A stretch of DNA of 64,000 nucleotides from Deltaproteobacteria bacterium (GTDB lineage: Bacteria; Desulfobacterota; Desulfarculia; Desulfarculales; Desulfarculaceae): the NCBI GenBank assembly GCA_020444165.1, contig JAHLLK010000001.1, positions 1-64,000 on the forward strand. The letters run 5' to 3'. Shown piece after piece: positions 35,163-42,290 of the stretch. Made by a program: the position numbers and the translations under genes. Numbering within the stretch: the stretch's first letter is position 1; each line of letters begins with the position of its first letter. The notes beneath the pieces were generated by a model that saw only the letters and a list, made by a program, of their open reading frames with translations, did not search any database and had not been told where the DNA came from.

Positions 35163-35252
35163 ATGTCGGCGGTTCCGCTACCCTAGCCCCCCCGGGCCTT
35201 AGGCCGGTAACTTTGCGCCCCAGCCTTTCGGCTGGTTTACCCTTTACGACAT
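35163..35252 (-). ncRNA. Cyclic-di-GMP-I (GEMM-I) riboswitch
   Basis: The minus-strand RNA shows the GEMM-I consensus. P1 ATGTCG (35252-35247) pairs with CGACAT (35168-35163). AAGGGTAAACC is followed by a CCAGCC-GAAA-GGCTGG tetraloop stem (35235-35220). Then come GCGCAAAG (35218-35211), the tetraloop-receptor-side CCGGCCTAAGG and the closing GGGTAGCGGAACC (35183-35171). The GGG of the first strand is intact, so the ligand guanine contact looks like the c-di-GMP type rather than the G-to-A cGAMP variant. It lies about 225 nt upstream of the FG-GAP protein start and is followed by a terminator hairpin. Confidence 0.9.
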
Positions 35253-35270
35253 CCTCCGTAGTTCAAATCA

Positions 35271-35299
35271 AATATAGGACAGAACGGGGCACGCGTAAA
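35271..35299 (-). promoter_or_regulatory. Sigma-70 promoter of the riboswitch transcript
   Basis: On the minus strand TTTACG (complement of 35294-35299) and TATATT (complement of 35271-35276) are separated by 17 bp. The predicted start near 35264 is about 12 nt before the riboswitch P1 stem, which supports both predictions. Confidence 0.6.
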
Positions 35300-35517
35300 G
35301 AGTTAACCCGGCTTGTTCATGAGTAAATTGCTCAGTAAAAACCGGTACAAGAGCAATATCTTTGCGTTATTACGCTCCAATTCGGCACAAAAAAATTCAC
35401 AATTTCCGACCGGAAAAAACCCTCCGGCACCCGAGCCCGCGCAAACGCCGGATTGGTAGTATCATGCAGGGGTTGGCTGTAAACTTACCTAAACTTTGAT
35501 AATAATAAGAATAAAAC
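35300..35517. other. AT-rich spacer between riboswitch promoter and MaoC gene
   Basis: No gene was found. The sequence has short A/T runs (such as AATAATAAGAATAAA close to the MaoC stop) and a CCGGAAAAAACCCTCCGG stem near 35409-35426, which may be a weak terminator. Confidence 0.35.
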
Positions 35518-35952
35518 CTAATTGGCTTTGCGACTAGCCCGGGGAGGCATCACCAAGGCGCGTCCCTCCAAAACCTGGCGTCCCTCCTGATTGCAAGCCG
35601 TGGTGAGGAGCACCACCCGGTTCTTAGCCGGGTCCAGCTCGGCCACCTCCACCCGGGCGGTCACCGTGTCGCCGATCCGCACCGGAGCCAGGAACCGCAG
35701 GTCTTGCTCCAAATAGATGGTGCCCGGCCCGGGCAGGCGGGTGCCGATGACCGCTGAGACCAAACCCGCGGTCAACATGCCGTGGGCGATGCGGGTCTTG
35801 AAGATGGTGGTCCGGGCGTATTCCTCGTTCAAGTGGGCCGGGTTGGTGTCCAGGGTGACCCCGGCGAAAAGATAGATGTCCGCCTCGGAGATGGTCTTGG
35901 CGATTTCCGCCGCCTCGCCCACCCGCAACTCTCCCACCGGTTTGCCCAACAT
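35518..35952 (-). CDS. MaoC-like (R)-specific enoyl-CoA hydratase
   Basis: Hot-dog-fold hydratase of 144 residues. The catalytic Asp/His pair is in FAGVTLDTNPAHLNEEYA, followed by RIAHGMLTAGLVSAVIGTRLPGPG, the family signature. It hydrates trans-enoyl-CoA to (R)-3-hydroxyacyl-CoA in fatty-acid, PHA or related metabolism. The ATG at 35952 has AAGGGAAG and gives the usual length; an extended frame upstream is GC-rich and unlike protein. Single gene, divergent from a DUF2202 gene. Confidence 0.92.
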   Translation of the reverse strand: MLGKPVGELRVGEAAEIAKTISEADIYLFAGVTLDTNPAHLNEEYARTTIFKTRIAHGMLTAGLVSAVIGTRLPGPGTIYLEQDLRFLAPVRIGDTVTARVEVAELDPAKNRVVLLTTACNQEGRQVLEGRALVMPPRASRKAN

Positions 35953-36278
35953 TTGCTGCTTCCCTTCCGGCCGCCGCCCGGAGGGGACGGCCTGGCTCCG
36001 CTCTCGCCGGCCCGGGCCCTGGGGCCATGCCGGGCCGGGCGGCTCTTTCGGGCTATACGGCCCGGTTTTTCGGCTCCGGCCCCCGGCCGGGGCGGCGGAA
36101 CCACGTCCCGAGCCCACTTTTTTCCCGGGAGCGCCCTGTTCCCGTAATTCCTACCCAGCAGGGGGGTTGTTCTGCCTTGCATTTTGCAGTAACAATTGCC
36201 AAATGGCCAGCTTCATCATCCAGGGCACGCTGTTCGAGGGAGCCGGTCGCTGACAATACCCTTATATGGAGATGCCAG
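35953..36278. other. Divergent promoter region
   Basis: No gene was found. The left half is GC-rich with short palindromes (for example CCGGCCCGGGCC near 36009). The right half (about 36170-36270) is more AT-rich and probably contains the DUF2202 gene promoter. No clear site was identified. Confidence 0.35.
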
Positions 36279-36965
36279 ATGTTTGGGCGAAAAAGCTACC
36301 TCGTTTTCCTGGTGGCGATGATGTGCGGGCTGGTGGCCCTGCCAGCCTGGGCTGCAGGTCCCGGCAACCCCGGTCCGCCGGCGGGGGTCGGCGGCGGTTG
36401 GGCCGATGCTCCCCACTTGAACCTCAACTTCACCGGCGCCGCCCTGAGCGCCACGGACCAAGCCAGCCTCTTGTATGTGGTGCAGGAGGAGAAGCTGGCC
36501 CGGGATGTGTACCAGTTCCTGGGGGCGGCTTGGAACCTGCCGATCTTCGAGAACATCGCCGCGGCCGAACAGCAGCACATGGATGCGGTGGGAAGCCTCC
36601 TGGAATATAACGGCTTGACCGACCCCACGGACAGCTTGGCGGTGGGCGAGTTCGACGATCCCACCCTGCAAGGCCTTTACGGCCAGCTTACCAGCCAGGG
36701 GCAGGCCTCCTACACCGACGCCCTGTGGGTGGGGGCCACCATCGAGGACCTGGACATCTTTGACCTGACCGCCCGCATGGGCGAGAGCACCAACGAGGAC
36801 CTCCTCCGGGTTTTCAGCAACCTGGAGGAAGGCTCGGAGAACCATCTGCGGGCCTTTGCCGGGCAGTTGGAGAACTACGGTGCGGACTACACCGCGCAGT
36901 ACATCAGCCAGGCCCAGCTTGAGGAGATTCTGGCTTCGCCCTGGAACGCCGGCCCCAACTGGTAG
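36279..36965 (+). CDS. Exported DUF2202 (ferritin-like) protein
   Basis: The 228-residue protein has a signal peptide (YLVFLVAMMCGLVALPAWA) and a Gly/Pro-rich linker. A helical DUF2202 domain follows with paired E/H motifs: LLYVVQEEKLARDVYQFL, FENIAAAEQQHMDAVGSLL and LRVFSNLEEGSENHLRAFAGQLENYG. The spacing of EE, E..H and E..H resembles a ferritin-like four-helix bundle, so metal binding is plausible but not shown. GGAG precedes the ATG. It is an orphan between a divergent MaoC gene and a structured element. Function unknown. Confidence 0.85.
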   Translation: MFGRKSYLVFLVAMMCGLVALPAWAAGPGNPGPPAGVGGGWADAPHLNLNFTGAALSATDQASLLYVVQEEKLARDVYQFLGAAWNLPIFENIAAAEQQHMDAVGSLLEYNGLTDPTDSLAVGEFDDPTLQGLYGQLTSQGQASYTDALWVGATIEDLDIFDLTARMGESTNEDLLRVFSNLEEGSENHLRAFAGQLENYGADYTAQYISQAQLEEILASPWNAGPNW

Positions 36966-36995
36966 GGCCAGGCGGGCCGGGACCTGATTTATTTT

Positions 36996-37206
36996 GAGGC
37001 CATTGCATGGTGAAACACATGAATCATGTTGATATTTTATCAAAACTGGCTGTGAAACATGATTACGGCAAGCAATGGCCGATGCGGGCCAAGGATGGCC
37101 CGCCAAATTACAAGCTTTAAAAAGTTTGTAATTTGTGAGGCTTGGCAAAACCACGCTTTTGCCAAGCCGATAGTCGCACAAGGCATGGAGCCTTGTACAA
37201 CAGTCT
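36996..37206 (-). mobile_element. Structured MITE-like element, copy D (inverted)
   Basis: Same modules as copy B in reverse order. First is GGCCATTGC (36998-37006) with 37072-37080 around a 65-nt AT-rich core that holds an ACATGA/TCATGT palindrome. Next come GCGGGCCA (37084-37091) with 37096-37103; CAAATTACAA (37104-37113) with 37126-37135; GGCTTGGCAAAA (37139-37150) with 37157-37168; and GCACAAGGC (37176-37184) with 37190-37198 (one mismatch). The ends read GAGGCCATTG and, on the other strand, GAGACTGTTG. The direct repeat ATTTT flanks it (36991-36995 and 37208-37212). It lacks the nested stems of copies B and E. It sits between convergent genes. Confidence 0.65.
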
Positions 37207-37268
37207 CATTTTAGGTCCTTTCAGACCGGGCCGCGGCGGAGGCAGTCTCCGTCGCGGCCCGGTTCCCT

Positions 37269-38408
37269 CTAATCTGCCGAAAAATCGGTGAGGGCTTCCC
37301 GCCAGGCCGCAGCCTGGGCCGGCCAAGTCCACCCCGCGGCCAGGGGCCGGTAGTCCGCGCGGCGGGCCAGCTCCGGCTGGGCCAGCAGGGGCTCCAGGGC
37401 CGCGGCCAGGGCGCCGGGGGGATAGAGCAGCTCGGCCGGGTACAGCTCCGGGTAGACCAGGGTGGCGGGGGCCAGGGGCCGGCAGCCGGCCCACACCGCC
37501 TCGGCCAGGGCCAGGCCGAAATACTCCTGCCGGGCGGTGGACAGGCCCACGTCGGCCCAGAACAGCCAGCGCCAGTATTCCCGCCGGTCGCCGGCCCAGC
37601 CCAGGTGCACCAGGCGGGGGCCCAGCTCATGGGCGGCCTGGGCAAAGCCCGGGTCCACCCGTGGGGGGCGGGGTCCCAGGACGGCCACCTGGAAGTCGCG
37701 GCCGGACCGGGCCAGGCCGAACAAGGCCTCCCACAGGGCGGCGGGGTCCTTGTCGTGTTCCCAGCGGTGGTTCCACACCAGGCGGAGCGGGCCGCGGCGG
37801 GGTCCGCGGACGAGATCCCCGGCCTCGGCCGGGTCCAGGGGGATGGGCAGCACCTGGCTTTTGGCCTGCACCTGCTCCACCAGGCCGGGGGGGCGGGCGT
37901 CGGGGAGCCGGGCCAGCAGGGTGGCGGCGGCCGCCAGCACCTCATCCCGCTGATAGGCCGAGTTGAACACCACCCGGCGGGCGGCCAGGGCGGTGGTGAG
38001 GTTTTGGAAGGCCAGGTAGAGATCACGCTCCTGCTGGCCGGCTCCGGCCGCGCCCGGGGCGGGGTAGGCCAGCTGGTTCTCGTGGAACACAGCCACGGCC
38101 GGCACCTGGGCCAGGGCGGGCACCAGGCCCCGCAACTCGGCCAGGGCCAGCATGGAGGTGCAGACCAAGCCGTCCCAGGGGCCGGCCAGGATCTCCCCGG
38201 CGGCCAGGGCCAGAAAGGCCGCCGCGCCCCGCATGCGCCAGCGGAAATGCCGGCCGGCCAGGCTCAGGGCGGTCCAGCGGGCCGGCACATATTGGAGCAC
38301 CCCGGCCAGGAAGGCCCGGTGGGAGTGGGTGAGGTAGGGGTCCAGGAACAACAGCCGGGGGCCCGCTGCGCCGGCTTGTTGCACCCAGAGCGCCTCGGCG
38401 GCGGACAT
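37269..38408 (-). CDS. tRNA-queuosine mannosyltransferase-like glycosyltransferase (DUF3524)
   Basis: The 379-residue GT-B protein has an N-terminal domain matching DUF3524 (LLFLDPYLTHSHRAFLAGVL, then LSLAGRHFRWRMRGAAAFLAL), as in the vertebrate enzyme that mannosylates queuosine in tRNA-Asp. NSAYQRDEVLA and LVWNHRWEHDKDPAALWEAL are also family-like. The C-terminal glycosyltransferase half has FWADVGLSTARQEYFGLALAEAVWAG with the acidic sugar-binding E. Bacterial homologues exist, but their acceptors are mostly unproven. It is last in a tight run with a beta-helix protein, hisF and hisH; spacings are 9-10 bp or overlapping. Confidence 0.85.
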   Translation of the reverse strand: MSAAEALWVQQAGAAGPRLLFLDPYLTHSHRAFLAGVLQYVPARWTALSLAGRHFRWRMRGAAAFLALAAGEILAGPWDGLVCTSMLALAELRGLVPALAQVPAVAVFHENQLAYPAPGAAGAGQQERDLYLAFQNLTTALAARRVVFNSAYQRDEVLAAAATLLARLPDARPPGLVEQVQAKSQVLPIPLDPAEAGDLVRGPRRGPLRLVWNHRWEHDKDPAALWEALFGLARSGRDFQVAVLGPRPPRVDPGFAQAAHELGPRLVHLGWAGDRREYWRWLFWADVGLSTARQEYFGLALAEAVWAGCRPLAPATLVYPELYPAELLYPPGALAAALEPLLAQPELARRADYRPLAAGWTWPAQAAAWREALTDFSAD

Positions 38409-38417
38409 CGGCCGGGC

Positions 38418-39224
38418 TTAGCGCAGCACGGTGCGGGGCTTGTGAAAGCCCGAGGGCACGGCCAGGCAAGGGGAAACCAACGAGCGGGGGCCCAGGATCA
38501 CCCCGGGGTTGGTGACCGAGTTGCACCCGGTTTGGCACCAATCCCCCAGGATGGCCCCGAACTTGCGCCGGGTCACCCGGTGCTCCTGGCCGTCGGCCCG
38601 GATGGTAGTGGGCCGCTCCAGCATCTTCAGGTTGGCCAGCTTGGTGCCGGCGCCCAGGTTCACCTCGCGGCCCAGGATGGAGTCGCCCAAGTAGGCGAAA
38701 TGCCCGGCCTTGGCCCCGTCCAGCATGACCGTGTTCTTCATCTCGGTGGTGTGGCCCACCACGCAGGACGCCCCCACCAGGCAGGCGCCCCGGAGATAGG
38801 CGCCCTGGCGCACCTCGGAGCAGGGCCCCACAAAGGTGGGGCCCTTGATCAGGGCGCCGGGCTCCACCACCACCCCCGGGGCGAAGTACACGTCGTCGGA
38901 CATGATCATGGCCCCGGCGTGGATCACCGCGGCGTCGGCCACTTTGTGGCCCAGGAGCCGCACCCGCATCTGGCCCTTGGTGGGATCGCCGCCCAGGAGC
39001 TGGAAGTCGTCGGAGTACATCTGCCCCTGGTGGATGACCACCGTGCGGGCCAGGATCTCCCCGCCCTCCAGGCGGAGCGCGTCGCCCTGGGGGCCGGCCT
39101 GGCGCACCAGTTCGCGGGTGAAGTCCTTGATCTTGTCCAGGGCCTCCCAGACCAGTTCCACCCCGTCGAACAGGGCGGCGTGGGTCAGGCCCTCCAGGTC
39201 GAACAGATCGCCGGGCGCGAGCAT
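38418..39224 (-). CDS. Left-handed beta-helix protein (GlmU-C-like)
   Basis: The 268-residue protein has hexapeptide repeats (AVIHAGAMIMSDDVYFAPGVVVEPGALIKGPTF, GAYLRGACLVGASCVVGHTTEMKNTVMLDGAKAGHFAYLGDSILG). These resemble the C-terminal acyltransferase/beta-helix domain of sugar-1-phosphate nucleotidylyltransferases such as GlmU. No N-terminal nucleotidyltransferase signature is seen; the first 60 residues are helical. It is likely to bind or modify a nucleotide sugar, but activity is unproven. It starts 10 bp after hisF and ends 9 bp before the queuosine-mannosyltransferase-like gene. Confidence 0.8.
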   Translation of the reverse strand: MLAPGDLFDLEGLTHAALFDGVELVWEALDKIKDFTRELVRQAGPQGDALRLEGGEILARTVVIHQGQMYSDDFQLLGGDPTKGQMRVRLLGHKVADAAVIHAGAMIMSDDVYFAPGVVVEPGALIKGPTFVGPCSEVRQGAYLRGACLVGASCVVGHTTEMKNTVMLDGAKAGHFAYLGDSILGREVNLGAGTKLANLKMLERPTTIRADGQEHRVTRRKFGAILGDWCQTGCNSVTNPGVILGPRSLVSPCLAVPSGFHKPRTVLR

Positions 39225-39234
39225 GGTCGGCTCC

Positions 39235-40014
39235 TTACCAGTGGGTGCGCACCTTGATGCCCTGGTTGGCCAGGTGCTCCTTGATCTGGCGGATGGTGTA
39301 GTGGCCGTAGTGGGTCATGGAGGCGATCAAGGCCGCGTCGGCGCGGGCCTCGGTGAGCACGTCGGCCAGGTGCTGGGGCTGACCCGCCCCGCCCGAGGCG
39401 ATCACCGGGATGGTCACCGCCTCGGAAATGAGCCGGGTGAGGTCCAATTCGTAGCCGGTCTGGGTGCCGTCGGCGTCGATGCTGTTCAAGCAGATCTCGC
39501 CGGCGCCCCGGTCCTCGGCCTCCCGGGCCCAGGCCACGGCGTCCTTGCCCATGGGCTTGCGCCCGCCGTGGATCACCACCTCGTAGCCGCTGGGGATCTC
39601 CGGCCGCACGGGCACCTGCAAGACGTCCATGCCCAGGACCACGCACTGGTTGCCGAACTGATGCGCCCCCTCGCCGATGACCGCGGGGTTCTTCACCGCG
39701 GCGGAGTTGACGCTGACCTTCTCGGCCCCTGCCGCCAGGGCGGCGTACATGTCGGCCAGGGTGCGGAGCCCGCCGCCCACGGAAAAGGGCATGAAGATGG
39801 TTTGGGCCACCCGTTTCACCACGTCGATCATGATGTTCCGGTGGTCGGAACTGGCGGTGATGTCGTAGAACACCAGCTCGTCCGCACCTTCCTCATAGTA
39901 GAAGGCGGCCATCTCCACCGGGTCGCCGATGTCCACGTTGCCCTTGAACTTGATGCCCTTGGTCAGCCGGCCGTCGCGCACGTCCAGGCAGGGTATGATG
40001 CGTTTAGAGAGCAT
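39235..40014 (-). CDS. hisF: Imidazole glycerol phosphate synthase, cyclase subunit
   Basis: TIM-barrel cyclase of histidine biosynthesis that uses ammonia from HisH to turn PRFAR into IGP and AICAR. The 259 residues start [21 protein letters not shown], and the catalytic Asp in CLDV, the phosphate-binding VGGGLRTL and IASGGAG motifs are intact. The gene overlaps hisH by 11 bp, so the two are translationally coupled. No other his genes are nearby, so the pathway is split on the chromosome. Confidence 0.97.
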   Translation of the reverse strand: MLSKRIIPCLDVRDGRLTKGIKFKGNVDIGDPVEMAAFYYEEGADELVFYDITASSDHRNIMIDVVKRVAQTIFMPFSVGGGLRTLADMYAALAAGAEKVSVNSAAVKNPAVIGEGAHQFGNQCVVLGMDVLQVPVRPEIPSGYEVVIHGGRKPMGKDAVAWAREAEDRGAGEICLNSIDADGTQTGYELDLTRLISEAVTIPVIASGGAGQPQHLADVLTEARADAALIASMTHYGHYTIRQIKEHLANQGIKVRTHW

Positions 40015-40651
40015 TTCCGCCCTCCTTGCCGTCCCATTTCAGGAAGTTGTCCAAGATTTTGAGCCCGGGCCGCCCGGATTTCTCCAGGTGGAACTGGAAG
40101 GCCACCAGGGAGCCCCGGCCCACGGCCGAGGGGAACTCCCGGCCGTGGAAGGTGGTGGCCAGCACCAACTCCTCGGGCACCTGTTCCGGGTGATAGGAGT
40201 GCACGAAGTAGTACTCCGCCTCGGGCGCCAGCCCGGCCAAGACCGGGTGGGGCCGGCGGAGCTGGAGGGAGTTCCAGCCCATGTGGGGGATCTTGATGGG
40301 GTGGCCCGCCTCGTCCCGGGCCTCGGGCGAAAAGCGCACCACCTGGCCGGGCAGGACCCCCAGGCAGGTGGTGTTCTCTTCCTCGCTGTGCTCAAAGATG
40401 ACCTGGGTGCCCACGCAGATGCCCAGGACCGGCTTGTTCACGGCCAGGGCGTCCAACAGCACCCGGTCCAGGCCCAGGCGGGCCAGGCTGTGCATGGCCG
40501 CGCCGGCCGCGCCCACGCCGGGGAAGATAACCCGCTCGGCCGCGGCGATCTCCTCGGGCGACTGGGTTATATTGCCGTCGCCGCCCAGGTGGGCCACGGC
40601 GCGGGCCACGCTGGTCAAATTCCCAGCCTCATAGTCGATTATGGCTATCAA
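40004..40651 (-). CDS. hisH: Imidazole glycerol phosphate synthase, glutaminase subunit
   Basis: Class-I glutamine amidotransferase of 215 residues. The nucleophile elbow is in [12 protein letters not shown], and the later His/Glu pair is in [11 protein letters not shown]. The oxyanion strand is [11 protein letters not shown]. Typical HisH starts with [11 protein letters not shown], so the TTG at 40651 was chosen; GGGAG lies 8 nt before it. The glutaminase supplies ammonia to HisF, whose gene overlaps the 3' end. Confidence 0.95.
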   Translation of the reverse strand: MIAIIDYEAGNLTSVARAVAHLGGDGNITQSPEEIAAAERVIFPGVGAAGAAMHSLARLGLDRVLLDALAVNKPVLGICVGTQVIFEHSEEENTTCLGVLPGQVVRFSPEARDEAGHPIKIPHMGWNSLQLRRPHPVLAGLAPEAEYYFVHSYHPEQVPEELVLATTFHGREFPSAVGRGSLVAFQFHLEKSGRPGLKILDNFLKWDGKEGGNAL

Positions 40652-40677
40652 AATTCGTACTCCCAATATGAAAGCCC

Positions 40678-40697
40678 GCCGGGGAGGAGTCCCCGGC
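40678..40697 (-). terminator. Weak hairpin between TPR gene and hisH
   Basis: GCCGGGGA (40678-40685) pairs with 40690-40697 around a GGAG loop. On the minus strand GGGCTTTCATATT follows. It may attenuate or end the TPR transcript just before hisH, but the U-tract is poor. Confidence 0.4.
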
Positions 40698-40722
40698 AGG
40701 CCGAGGTCCAACCCGGGCGGGG

Positions 40723-41460
40723 TCAGCCTTGTTGGGACAAGTTGGCCAAATAGTTCTTGGCTTCCTCGAAATCCGACCGCAAGGACAGGGCCTTCTTCAG
40801 CGAGGAGATGCCGGTCTCCCGGGAGCCGCCCTCGCACAGGGCGCGCCCCATGTTGAACCAGAGGTGCTCGTCGTCAGGCGAGAGCTTGATGGCCCGGCGG
40901 TAATGGTAGACGGCTTCCTCGTACATGCCCAGCTTGCGGAGCTGGATGCCGAACTCGTTGAAGATATGTTTGTGGCGGGGGTCCACCATTTGCTCGTTGG
41001 TGGTCAGCCCCTTGAACAGCTCCCGCGCCTTGTCCTCTTCCCCCAACGCCAGGTGGGTCTTGCCCAGGCCGAAGCCGGCCCGCACGTTCTTCTGGTCCAG
41101 CTTCAAGGCCCCTTTGAACTCGTACTCGGCGGAGTGGTATTCCTGTTTTTCCAGATGGCGCTCGCCCCGGGCGGCCAGACGGTCGGCTTCCTGCTGCTTG
41201 GGGGTCACCTTGTTGGGCTCAAAGTAGGGCTGAAAGATGAAACCGTCCTTGAGCCGGTTTATCTCCATCAGCTCCTTGTAGCCGCTGGGCTGGTCGTTCA
41301 TGTCCAACAGCTCCAGCTCCACCGCGGAGCCGTGGCGGGAGTTGACCAGCCAGTAGTTCTGCATGGCCGAGTCTTTCTCGGTGTCGCCGATGCCCACCTT
41401 GCTCTTGATCACTTCCAGGTAGATCCCGCCGACCACTATTTCTTGATCCCCGTCAGCCAT
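40723..41460 (-). CDS. TPR protein with unrecognised N-terminal domain
   Basis: The 245-residue protein has an N-terminal 85 residues that I do not recognise (IVVGGIYLEVIKSKVGIGDTEKDS, charged and beta-rich). TPR repeats follow from about 95 to 235 (LEKQEYHSAEYEFKGALKLDQ, GLGKTHLALGEEDKARELFKGL, KLGMYEEAVYHYRRAIKLSPDDEHLWFNMGRAL, SLKKALSLRSDFEEAKNYLANL). It probably is a cytoplasmic scaffold. It lies between a CDP-alcohol phosphatidyltransferase (15 bp) and hisH (71 bp). No function can be assigned. Confidence 0.8.
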   Translation of the reverse strand: MADGDQEIVVGGIYLEVIKSKVGIGDTEKDSAMQNYWLVNSRHGSAVELELLDMNDQPSGYKELMEINRLKDGFIFQPYFEPNKVTPKQQEADRLAARGERHLEKQEYHSAEYEFKGALKLDQKNVRAGFGLGKTHLALGEEDKARELFKGLTTNEQMVDPRHKHIFNEFGIQLRKLGMYEEAVYHYRRAIKLSPDDEHLWFNMGRALCEGGSRETGISSLKKALSLRSDFEEAKNYLANLSQQG

Positions 41461-41475
41461 AGCGTTCTACTGCTT

Positions 41476-42177
41476 TCAGGTCCAGAGACCTTTTCGGTAA
41501 TCCAGGAAATACTTTACCATGGCCACCGCTCCCAGCCCCACCGAGAGCCAAACGCCGGTGCGCCCCACGGTCATGAGCCAGGGCCAGCCCCCGGCCGCGC
41601 CCAGGAGCAGAAAGCCCAGGGACCAAGCCAGGCCGCCGGTCTTGTGCTTGCCCCACTGGTTGGGCCGCACCTTGGGCAGGGGTTTGAGCGGCAAGCGCTT
41701 CCGGCGGCGGTCCAGGAAGATGAGGACCGGCAGGATCACCGCGTGGCTCTCCATGGCCAGGATGGCCACGATGGCCGGCCAACCCAAAAGATCCCGCCGC
41801 CACACCAGAAACAGCACCACCGCGGCCAGGACCTTGTCGCCCAGGGGGTCCAGGAACGCGCCCAGCTTGCTGGTCTGCCCCCGGTAGCGCGCCACCGCGC
41901 CGTCGAAGAAATCACTGGACCCGGCCAGAAAGCCCAGCACGAACACCCACCAGAGGCTGCCGTCGCTCCAACCCACCAGGGCGATGCACAGGGCGAAGCC
42001 GATGCGCACCATGGTGATCTGGTTGGGGCTGATCCAGGCCGGCACCAGGGCGGCCAGGCGGTCCCGCCATTCAGGGGGGCGCGGTTTGGGTTCGTCGGCG
42101 GCGGTGATGACGCGCCTCCCGGTCCCTGCCCGGCTCCCGGGCGGCTGGGGGACCGGCGGGAAACAGCAAAAAGCCAC
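41476..42177 (-). CDS. CDP-alcohol phosphatidyltransferase family protein
   Basis: Membrane phospholipid-synthesis enzyme of 233 residues with about six helices. The catalytic CDP-OH-P motif is intact in DFFDGAVARYRGQTSKLGAFLDPLGDKV (D-G-x2-A-R-x8-G-x3-D-x3-D). The family makes phosphatidylglycerol phosphate or similar lipids from CDP-diacylglycerol; which alcohol is used cannot be told. The GTG start gives a hydrophilic N-terminus (residues 1-40) and could be too long. It precedes the TPR gene by 15 bp. Confidence 0.88.
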   Translation of the reverse strand: MAFCCFPPVPQPPGSRAGTGRRVITAADEPKPRPPEWRDRLAALVPAWISPNQITMVRIGFALCIALVGWSDGSLWWVFVLGFLAGSSDFFDGAVARYRGQTSKLGAFLDPLGDKVLAAVVLFLVWRRDLLGWPAIVAILAMESHAVILPVLIFLDRRRKRLPLKPLPKVRPNQWGKHKTGGLAWSLGFLLLGAAGGWPWLMTVGRTGVWLSVGLGAVAMVKYFLDYRKGLWT

Positions 42178-42290
42178 TCCCGGGTACGCCTCCGGGGCGC
42201 CCGGCCGTGAGCAGGGTGTCTAAGTGCAAGCGCACCTTAATTTTTGCGGTTCAGAAACCCCTAAAAATATATCTCAAGCCCCCGAGCCGC

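Noticed and set aside
39235..40651. HisH/HisF as an ammonia-transfer pair for sugar amidation
   Set aside because: Both sequences are canonical for histidine synthesis and no sugar amidation genes sit beside them, so the housekeeping role is preferred.
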